DNA of 22,909 bases, taken from positions 74,205 to 97,113 of the forward strand of contig BLXT01001650.1 in the NCBI GenBank assembly GCA_019648995.1. The letters run 5' to 3'. The notes below the pieces were generated by a model. The model had not been told where the DNA came from. It ran no database searches and saw nothing but the letters and a program-made list of their open reading frames with translations. This stretch comes from Plakobranchus ocellatus. Taxonomy: Eukaryota > Mollusca > Gastropoda > Plakobranchidae. Position numbers and translations under genes: made by a program. This document shows, one piece after another, positions 1 through 10,500 of the stretch (positions within the stretch are counted from its first letter, which is position 1; each line of letters begins with the position of its first letter).

Positions 1-1063
1 GGCAACGGTCAGTAGAGTTATGCATGGTCACTTAATGGCACCCCCCTTTCCCTTATCCGACAGAGCCAGTGACGTAAGACCAAGCTGTAAAACACAAAGG
101 ATAGCTCCGACGCTCCGACAAGTTGCCAACTTGGTGTGCGCTCGTACCAAAGAGAGAGAGTGTTTCAAAACATGTATTGTTGGACACGTGAACTGCTGCC
201 TCCAGTGTGGGCCTACGCTAAGACCGCAATCAAATGTAGGCTTAGAGATCTAGAGATCTATTCGTTAATGCGACCTGCTAGTGTCAGAGCGAGACTGAGA
301 AAAAAGAGTCAATTTTGCAACATACTGGACCTAGATCGATGCTTTCTTTGTTCATTGAGTCAGTGAGTAACAACCACAATGGTGTAAGCCTAATTGAGAC
401 CTATCTAGGCATTGAACAAAGCCTGAGGGCTTGAAAAGTTGAGTGCGCCCACTCCTCACCTCACCAGCCCCACATCCAGTCTCTTACAGTACCAATTACA
501 CACACTGCCAGTCACAGACACACACGCCTCTTGCTAGCCCACGGCTGACGTACCATGATTCACCACTCAGCCCCATGCCTTTTTTTTTCAAGTCACCAGC
601 AATGCATCATTCTCTTTCATTACCACCCCCCAGATGCGCAAGGTGTTGCTAATATTTTGAATGAAAGTACCGAAACAGACCATGGCTTTATCTTTTTTGT
701 ATCAACATTGATGTTAATTTAGATTCATTCTCCGGAGCTATAGTCCGTTTAACGAATCTACTTATAGGCCTAGGCTTAGGCCTTTGTACGAAGCTGGGTC
801 CCACTGTAAGCAAGCTTATCATGTAGTAGGTGCCTTTCTAGCGAAAATAAAATATAAAGGATATATAAGGTAAAATAACGGCCTTGTCACAACATCCCGT
901 TGCATGCAAGGTCCCATTGTAGGTGAGCTCTACTGTATAAAGATACAAACCATCTGTGACATTTTGTGTCTTGAGCCAAACTACTCAGCAACAGGAAAGG
1001 TTGAGAGCCAATTTTTCAAGTTGCAGCCTCCCTCCCTTCCCACCACAATGCACATAGTATTAA
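1..1063. other. No gene seen; presumed last visible intron
   Basis: Short open frames occur on both strands, but none has a domain, codon bias or usable splice phase. I searched the minus strand for the missing Tudor 3 core (a WYRA-type strand or a F.DYGN strand) and found none. Confidence 0.5.
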
Positions 1064-1304
1064 CTCACTCGCTGCCGGACACTTTAAAGAGTCATAATAT
1101 GAGGACTGCCGGGGGTTTTTATATAGTTTTAAAAAATTCACTTCTCCCTTATTTATATCACTAGAGCACGTAGCCTGCCGAGGCCGAAACACTTCGGTCA
1201 ATGTAGGCCGTAGAGTGCTATTTATCAGACCGAAGGGGTTCGGTCTCGGCAGCGGGCGGTACAAATAGATAGACCGAAACTGTTCGGCCTCGGCAGCGAG
1301 TGAG
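1064..1304. mobile_element. TTAA-flanked MITE (piggyBac-type), 241 bp
   Basis: The ends are a perfect inverted repeat, CTCACTCGCTGCCG, bordered on both sides by TTAA (1060-1063 and 1305-1308), the target duplication made by piggyBac transposases. Inside are several short palindromic motifs around GACCGAA/TTCGGTC. There is no transposase, so it is non-autonomous. The 102-residue minus-strand open frame across it is incidental. Confidence 0.8.
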
Positions 1305-1410
1305 TTAAAAACTAAATTGTTCATCAGAGTGATTTCATCAATGACTTTTAATTTTGTTTATCTCCGCACACAAGACATTGGGGGGAAGGCAGAAAGGGGA
1401 TAAAGAGAAC

Positions 1411-1472
1411 AGGGAGAGAGAGGGAGAGAGGGAGAGAGAGGGTGAAAGAGAGAGAGAGAGAGAGAGAGAGAG
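1411..1472. repeat. (GA)n microsatellite beside the splice donor at 1480
   Basis: About 60 bases of nearly pure GA/GGGA repeat. In the transcript this is (CU)n starting a few bases after the donor of the last visible exon, a position where pyrimidine-binding splicing factors could act (inference). Confidence 0.9.
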
Positions 1473-1479
1473 ATCTCAC

Positions 1480-1557
1480 CTGAGGATGGGTAGAGAAATA
1501 TTGAGCCATGGCAGCCTCCAGCTTTTCCAGAGCTCCTTGCTGCTCAAGTGGAATCGC
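1480..1557 (-). CDS. TDRD7: TDRD7-like exon: Tudor 3 first helix (last exon found)
   Basis: This 78-bp phase 0-0 exon encodes AIPLEQQGALEKLEAAMAQY and six more residues. It continues ESPSHFV- from the previous exon, the strand-to-helix segment before a Tudor core. The acceptor is CATTTCAG and the donor is CAG|GTGAGA. The Tudor core that must follow is not found in the 1479 bases left, so the gene runs out of the window. A (CT)n tract in transcript sense begins a few bases after the donor. Confidence 0.84.
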
Positions 1558-4500
1558 CTGAAATGGGAACATCTTTATAGTATACTGTAGCAAAAAATAT
1601 CTGCTCACAGCTGCTACAGCAAGCATTGTTAAATTAACTTACTTCAGTATATACTGCAATTGAAAGAGAACCAAGGCAATGGTAGATTAAATAAAAAACT
1701 GTTAATTTTTGAAGATGGCTGGCAAACTCATAATCATCTCTAGAGAAACTGCCAGCTGGAAACCTTTGCATGAAATCCAGCTTCTAAAATGGGATGTTAT
1801 TTGATACTCTGGTCCATTGACTTGAGGAACATGCAATAATGCAATTGCAATGCCACTAGAGTGAGTAAAATGAGTAACACGATCTGCCTGAATACTGCGG
1901 AATCACAAGGGTCTTGGTCGTTCTTGGCATATGGCATTTTGAGGTAATTTGCCTCTCCTTTCTTTTTTGCCTTTACTTTTGACAGGTGCTGGATGGACAG
2001 AAGGCAGCAATTAAAAGTTGTCTTGGCCCAGACTGGGATTCAACCTGGGTCACCTCATATAATAGCTATCTGCTCTACCAGAGGAGCTACCACTTGCTGC
2101 ACAATGGTCTATCTGTACCACTAAATATCATAAGATAAATACATTGGCATTAGAACACTGAGGAGGTAAAAATTTTAATAGTTATTAATGTCACAGATTA
2201 CAGATATGTGAGCTGCACAAATTATTTTGTAATGCCACTCAGCAGATGCATGAAGAAAAGTGAAATCTAGATTGATTTAATTCTTGCTTTTAATTTTTTT
2301 TGTGTGTCATAAAACCAAAGGATAATGTGAACATTGATTTTCAAACTTTCCAAGTTTGCTGGCAAGGAAGCCATACTTGAAGTCATAAATAAAAAATAAC
2401 ACCTTTGATGAGCCACTATCTTGGCATCATTATGATATAAAAGAATAAGATCAATTTTTTTTAAAAGTTTTTCATAATTGTCATGAAAAGATTAAAGATT
2501 TTCAGAACAATATCTACTCTTCATTTCAAAAAATTTCACAGATTGTCGGGTGCATAAAAAGATTTATATTATACATCCAGCACAAAAGGAAAATTCTTTT
2601 TTTGGTTTTGTTTTCAACTTACAACAAAATGTGAGGGACTTTCCACCATGGTGATATACAGTGACACAGACTTGAAGAACTCATAGGACCAGAAAGAGGG
2701 CAAAGCTACCAGGCTGTTTTGCTCATCTGCAGCAGGATGCTGATATACCAATGACCCTTGATTACCGCTGCTATTGTTCCACGTATACAACTTGGTTCCA
2801 GTGCCTGTGGGGGTCACAGGAAGGTCATCTACATAGTCCTGCACCCTTGAGTGTCTGGCTTGTGCCTCTTCTCTTTCACCAGTGACAGACAAGCTGCCCA
2901 GTGAAGCCTAGTTTTATGTATAGAACAGACAAAAACGAAGGTTAGTAAATATCTTACATACCTCGGCTATTAACACCAAATCTAGACCGACCACAGACTA
3001 TCCAGACCAATACTAGACCAACCACATGCTATTCTTATTGATGCTAAACCACCACAGGCTAATCTCAATGCTAAATCATCAAAGCTATTCTCATTAATGC
3101 TAAACCACCATGGCTATTCTCATTAATGCTAAACCACCACAGGCTATTCTCACTGTTGAACCATCACAGGCTATTCTCATTAATGCTAACCCACCAAAGG
3201 CTATTCTCATTAATGTTGAACCACCACAGGATAATTATATCAATGCTAGATCCATCAAAGGCTATAAACTCACTCAGGACTACCCACTAATTCACTACAT
3301 GCTTTTTCGAAAATATTTAGAAAACATTCATGTGAAGGCTTATAAATCGGAAAAAAAAAGCAATTGATTTGATAAATAAGAATCATTTTTAAAAATGACA
3401 AAAACATATTTGTTATTTATTAATTTATTCTTAACATTGTTTTGTTTCATGCAAAAAATGTTTTGAGTCAAATCCTCTTCACATTCATGTGAACGTAAAC
3501 TTCAGCAGAATCTACATGTCAAGGTTTCTTCATAAGAGGCAATATTGCTGGCTTTTGATATAGAATATGCTACTGGTTTACAAGCTAGATCTAGAGATAC
3601 CAATGTGCAGGACTAAGAGAGCAGGATAAACAGAGGTGGATGATGGTGTGTCTAGATCTAGATCTAGGACTGCTGACGGTGTAAATCAAGACTGTTTTTC
3701 CAATTTTGGTTTGTTTAGCAGGCCTGAAGTATTCATGTCTGCTGTTGGACTATAATTCACAGTAAAGCTTTCAAAAATGTTGCTAGCAAATCACTGTTTG
3801 AATACTGTTAAGCATCAGTGTTTATTTTCAAGCTGAACCTAATGTGTTGCCAGCGAGTCACAAACTTTCCTGATTGTTAAGGAAATATCGAACCCTTTTT
3901 TTTTTTTTTACAACTGTGCTCATTAGCCTGACTATACTTTGATTGTGTTAATTATGCAATAGGTTGAGAAATAAGTTAGTTCCCAGTATTTACCCTTGCT
4001 ATTAATTCCAGTGCTAAACTTACCACAGGTTATTCACAGCAATAATTGGCATACCACAGGCGATTATTCCAATGCTAGACCTACCACAGGCTATTCACAC
4101 TAATGTTTGACCCACCACATGCTATTCACACCAATGTTTGACCCACTACAGGCAATTATCTCCACAGCTACACCCACCACAGGCTATATACAGCTATGTT
4201 TGACACACTACAGGCGATTATTCCAATGCTAGACCTACCACAGGCTATTAACAGTAATGTTTGACCCACTACAGGCTATTTACATCAGAACTAGACTTAT
4301 TGCAAACTATTAACATCAATGTTTAACCCACCACAGGCTATTCACACCAGTGCTAAACCAATCACAAGCTATTCATAGCAATGCAAGATTCACAAGAGTT
4401 TATATACACAGCATGCATCAAAGGCTGCCAAATAAGTCCATCAGGATTCCAGGGTCCAGTGTTAGCAATCGATCACAGTGAAAAAACCAACAATATTGTA

Positions 4501-7500
4501 TCCCAAATATGTAGCTACCTATCTATTATCTCCTTACGGTAACATAAGGCTGTTACTCATCTCTAGCTCCTCTGAGAATCTGCTGGCAGGTGTTACACTA
4601 TTACTTAGAACTGCATCTGACCTATGATGAAATAGAAAATTGCTAGATGGGTCTGGCAAACTGCACTATGGAAAGTTACCTTGTTACTTACCTCTTTCTC
4701 CTCAGTGCATTACTCTGTAACTGCACTGTGGAATGTTACATGTTACTTACCTCTTTCTCCTCTGTGCCTGGCTCTGTAACTCCACTGGGAGATATTGTAC
4801 ATAGTCACTCATCTCTGTCTCCTCTGTGCCATGCTCTGTAACTCCAATGGGAGATATTACACAGTTACTCACCTCTATCTCCTCTGTGCCTTGATCTGTG
4901 ATTCCACTGGGAGATGTTGCGCTGTTGCTCTCTACCTGAGAGCCTGAGCTTGATCCAAACATGGTGTGTAAGATCTCTTGGAGTTCTCTGCCGTGTTCAA
5001 GTCCCTCCCTCACTTCGTCCAGAGCAGACACAACAGAATCATTGACATTCATCTCTTCATTCTCATTGTCAATAATGTCTACTTCTAGAGCCCTGATGAA
5101 AGAAAAGCATGTGTTTCTTTTCCTTTTGAAAAACTACTTCATCTTATTGCTGTGTGCATGAAGAGGCTTGACATTTTTTATTTTAACTTTTTTTTTTTGT
5201 AACTGTACTTACAATGAGACTATTATTCTGACCATCACTACCTGTCAACATTTTTTCGTAATACTTGCCAATTCTAAATAAAATAAATTCAAATAAGTCC
5301 TTAAACAATCAGACATAGTTTAACTTCTATCAAATTACTTATGCTGTACAGAATTTGTTTCTTAGACTAAGCAAGGTATTTTTGTCTTCCAGACGACACA
5401 CATGCTGAATAGAATTTGTTTCTTGGATTATCCAGAATCTTTCTTGTCTACACATACACTTTAAAGAATTTATATCCTGGATTATGAGATAAACCACACC
5501 CGGTCTTCTTATCTTTTTCAAAACAATATTTCGTCCGACTGAGAGCGCAAAAGTCCTTGTTTATTTTGCAATAAATTCTATCTGATTGAGGCCTACCTGC
5601 TGTATAAGTTTCCACAACTTTTGAGAAAGTATCAGAAAAGAAAATTACAATTAAACAAGGAAAATGCAAACGATAGAGAAAAAAAAATGATAAATAATGG
5701 CTCAGCCAAGTTTTAAGGCGCTCACTCAAAAGCAAGAGAGGTCTAACTTACAGAGAATTGGGATGCCGCACAGCATAGACAGGCATGGTGAAATTCACAA
5801 ACTTCAGCAAAATTTTCATGGCTGTGGCTTTTAGTGATTCTTCCACCTGGTCCAGTCCTCGTAACGTTGCCAGCACAGCCTGGACAGGGGAAGGACCAGT
5901 AAAAATTCAAATGGTATATCCTTGGGCTAGTACTTTGTTGCATAAAACGCTTTTTTTCCTATTTGAAAAAAAATTTTAATCTTAATTTTTCTTTATTGTA
6001 AATGCTTTTTAACTAACGCAAATGCTTATTAATTAACTAATAATTTAATAATTTGTTTTTTTCTTTTTTCCAAGTAAATTAGCAAGCCACCCAAAAAAAA
6101 AAAAAAAAAAGAAGTACAAAATAGTTGATGAGAACTATCTTGACCTGATACGGCAGAGATCTGTTAAGGTCTGGATCAATCACTCTCAGCTGGTTCCTCT
6201 GAAGAATTTCTTCTCCACTGTGATCAGGCAGGTAACATGTCAAACTTCCGTCCTTAAAATATACACAAGCATACGCAACATGAGAAACGTAACATGTTAC
6301 ATACCCATTCTAACATAAACAAAAATTATTCAAAACATAAGGCAGGAAGTCTGTTAAACCCCTTAATTGGCTAGGCACAACTGCATCAGGCAAGTAGCAT
6401 GTTACAGTTCAATCCTGAAATACACATTATTACTTGAAACACTCCAATTGCTTTAGCCAAGACATCATGGCAAGTTTGAAACACATACCACAAACCTTGT
6501 TTTGCCCTAGCTAAGACAACATGGCAAATTTGAAACACAAACCAAAAACTTTATTTTGCCCTAGCCAAGACACCATGGCTAGTTTGAAACACATACCAGA
6601 AACCTTGTTTTTCCCTTGCCAAGTGTTTGAAACACAAACCACAAACTTTATTTTGCCCCAGCCAAGACAATATGGCTAGTTTGAAACACAAACCACAAAT
6701 TTTGGTCTCTCTAATGAAGCATCACAAACCTTGTTTTGCTCTAGTCAAGATATCATGACAAATTATCACCACAAACATTGTTTTGCTTTAGTCAAGAGAT
6801 CATGAAAAATTATCATCACAAACCTTCTTTTGCTCCAATAGAGAGATCATGACAAGTTATCACCACAAACCTTGTTTTGCTCTAGTGAAGAGATCATGAC
6901 AAGTTATAACCACAAATCACAAACCTTGTTTTGCCGTAAGACCCGCACCCTGTGATACTTGTTCTGGTCAAGGGAGCTGTCATCCTGAGCCTCGTCTGCT
7001 GTGGCCAGAACCATGCCAGCATAGACCTGTCGTAGCTTCACCTTCTCTGGCACCTGCCACTGGTAGAAGTTTTTCTCAATTGACTGCTCCAAGTCATCAA
7101 GTGCATCCTAGAATAGGTAGAACGAAACAATGAAAGATAATATTAAGAAATAAAAAATTAACAACAGACTGTACAAGTTCAGAGTACAGAGTGCACTTTC
7201 AAATGAATAAATTGAACTGTAAAAAAAAAGAAGAGAGAGATGCATTCAAATAACAAAGAAATCAAATAATGAATTCATATCCTCAGACCTGCAATGGATC
7301 TTCATTGTGCCAAAACCTAATTCATCAGATGCAAGCAAAAATTAAGGAGATATTTTAGGGCAAAAACTAGAAGGTGATCTGCAAAATAAATCTCATAGGA
7401 CAAAGCTTTTTCCATTTCACTTTCAATAGATATGTCAGTGCCTCGACTTATTTTAGATATGAGGACTTACCTTGGGGAAAAAAAAAACTTCTCAAAGACA

Positions 7501-10500
7501 ATTGTCTACACACAGTCACACAAGAATCTTCAATATATGTATGGTAGCATAAGAGAAACCAAAGCATTGAGTTCCTACATCTAATAACATGGTCCAAAAA
7601 GTTAAAATCTAAAAAAGATTAGCTCTTATTGTTTGTATAATTTGACTTTAAATTAATCAATCTGTCGTTTATATACATACATTTTTGGGCAAAGGTTTGT
7701 TAAAACAGGTGTGCAAAACTTCAAATGATTTAGGTCTTAAAATAAAAAAAAAATTTGTTTTCTAAGTTTAAGTAGTAATGCAAAACCAAAGTGCAACATT
7801 TTCTTAGGTTTGATAAGAACTGTTAAATGATACCAATAACTCAGAAAGTGAAAATTTCATAACTGTCATGATAAAACATAATCCATCAAATATATTCAAA
7901 CATGTCTGCCCTAAATTGTGCCTCACAGGAATACTCATCTCTGTTTTCAGGACTTGTGGATGTACACTTAAATGAACAAAGATAAATTGCACATACATCA
8001 TAATTTTTCTAATTAGTCACAGACAGGTCCATGATACAGAGTACAACATCATACGCCAATTAATGAATTTTCGACTCTCAAGTTTATATTTTAAAAAATA
8101 TATCTTTCTCATTGCTGACAGTCTAAACAAGGGGTAAGTCTGGGGATCCGGGTGTTGAGGAATTTTAGTTTTAGAGGGATGCAACCCTAAACTCAAAACT
8201 GGGCCATTCAATCTAGGATACATAGAAAATAAAAAGTATGTTAGCGAGATCTACAAAAAATATTTTCTGCTTGGCCTAAGATCAGGATTGAATGAACATT
8301 ATATATAAAGAACATACCTAATCTAGATGTATTCTAAGAAAAAAAAGATTGATATAAATCAACCCCCTTAGAGTTAAAAAAAGTAAAGTGGGTCCCATGC
8401 TTAGTCTAAGCGTCGGGGAACGAGGAGTAGGGTCCTGATTGTTCTTGGTATACGGCATTTTGAGGTAGTTTGCCATTGCTTTCCTCGCCGCCTTTACTTT
8501 CGCCGGATCTTAAGAGATCTAGCTACCCATTTAGTGCTGGGTGGAAACAGAGGAGCAATGAAAATCTGACTTGGCCCGGACTGGGAATTGAACCCCGGAC
8601 CTCTTGGATAGTAGCCAACTGCCCTACCAGATGAGCCACCGCTCCTCCCCTTAGAGTTACATCATTATTTACAAGTGCTACATGCACATCCCTATATACT
8701 AACCATGGGCATTAATGACACAGAGTCCAGTTCAAAAAGAGATGAAAGGTAGGCAGCACTGCATTTTAAAGGCATTTGAAAAAAAAATCTCACACTCATC
8801 CTAATTGCTGTCATTTTTTGAATGGTGCCCATATTGTTATTATTAAATTTTGAAAGCAATAGCAAGTCAAATTCAAACATTTAAAGCAAGCCGGCAAAGC
8901 TGCAATTGAACGACTCACAGAGTAGTCAGTGTCCACAACCCTTAGCAGCACAGTGCATTCTGTTCTGACCTGACAGATATACACAGCAAATGTGTCAGTG
9001 TCAGGAAGAACCAGTTTCTCTGCAAAACAAAAGAAATAAGACAAGTGCTAGCATGAGAATCTATTATACAAAACAAACATGATTTAAGACACAAATCAAT
9101 CTCAAAACAAAGATGAACAAACAAATTGACCCTAACAATTGTCTGACAAAGAAAAAGTAACTCTTTCTTAAGAAGCCCATCATATAACAGAAGCTATTTT
9201 TTAGAGTAAATTAAAAACTTGACTGTAATTTTACACCCTCCAGGACTGTTTGCACTTCTAGCTTCCACTGAATGCAAATCATTCTGCTTAGTAACTAGGT
9301 TTTCTATAATCTCTGATTTTCTCCGATTACCCTTAACCCCTAAAGGACCATTGACAAGAATACTCGCAGAAAAAAAAAACGCAATCATAAAAAACTGGCG
9401 TCAGTATACAAACAAATGCTTTCCATTACAAGCTTATCCCTATTGGTATTAAAGGCATAATTTCTAGAAATGGGATGGAGACTCAGGTCCAGGGGGTTGA
9501 ACAGGGAGGTGGCAGCCCTGGTCTGGGAGGGGTAACTTCAGGTGGCAAAGCCAGTCCTTTAGGTGTTAAATAAACAGGGATAACCTCTGCCCTTGAAAAA
9601 CGAAAATTTCAACTTTTCGTGCGACTCTGAATACTTTGAAATAAACATGCATGCACAATCAAAAGCAAACAAACTAAACCATGACAATAATGCTGAGAAA
9701 AAGAATAGGAAAAGAACCAGTTTGACCACTGAAAAAAAGAAAAAGAGAAAGGATATCCCTGAATAAAATGATTTCAAAATGTCAGGAATCTTATGCAATC
9801 ACACCTGGGTCTAGGGAAGATGAATCTTGCATGGCCTTCCCTTGCTGTACTTGTGCTTGATTTTTCACTTTTGTAACTGGCCGTGGCCAAACTGGTGTCT
9901 TGTCTTTAAACTGAAGCTCCACCACACAGGCTTCTGCTACAAAGATATAGAGAAAAGAGGGTCAGTGTTTATACTACCACACCTTTGCTGAGACTCTCTG
10001 TTCTCTTTTTAAATTGAACCTCCACCACACAACTTTCCACTACAGGAATGCAGAGGAAAAATGTTAGGGTGTATATTCTATCATACCTATGCTACAACTT
10101 TCTGTCCTGTCTTTAAACTGAACCTCCACCACACAGATCTCCCTATCAAAAATGGAGAGGGAAGAAATCAGGGTTTATATCTATCATACCTATGCTGAGA
10201 CTCTCTGTAACTGAAACTCCACCACACAAGCTTTCTCTACAGTGATGTAGAGGGAAGAATGTAGGGTTCATATCTATCAGGCTACTGGGATGTAAAGGGA
10301 AAAAAGTCGTGGTTTATATCTATCATACCTATGCTGAGACTCTCTGTAACTGAAACTCCACCACACAAGCTTTCTCTACAGTGATGTAGAGGGAAAAATG
10401 TTGGGTTTATATCTATCAGGCTACAGGGATGTAAAGGGAAAAATGTCAGGGTTTAAATCAGTCATGCCTATGCTGAGACTTTCTGTTACTGAAACTCCAT

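Noticed and set aside
1-100. CRE-like TGACGTAA at 70-77 and neighbouring GC-richer stretch as a promoter
   Set aside because: A single half-palindrome without a TATA, initiator or following exon is not enough.
1016-1324. 102-residue minus-strand frame
   Set aside because: It coincides with the TTAA-flanked MITE and its palindromes; no domain.
3110-3367. Plus-strand 85-residue frame with AILINAKPPQ repeats
   Set aside because: It is the translation of the 30-bp minisatellite; the related 31-bp array breaks the frame and there is no gene context.
4747-4872. Extension of the exon at 4873-5092 through the repeats (open to the RRKR stop)
   Set aside because: The exon's own donor gives the phase needed by the next exon; the extension is tandem duplication of the exon end.
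8569-8646. Functional tRNA gene
   Set aside because: A and B boxes are present, but the segment does not fold as a complete tRNA by eye and is the head of a SINE with a target duplication.
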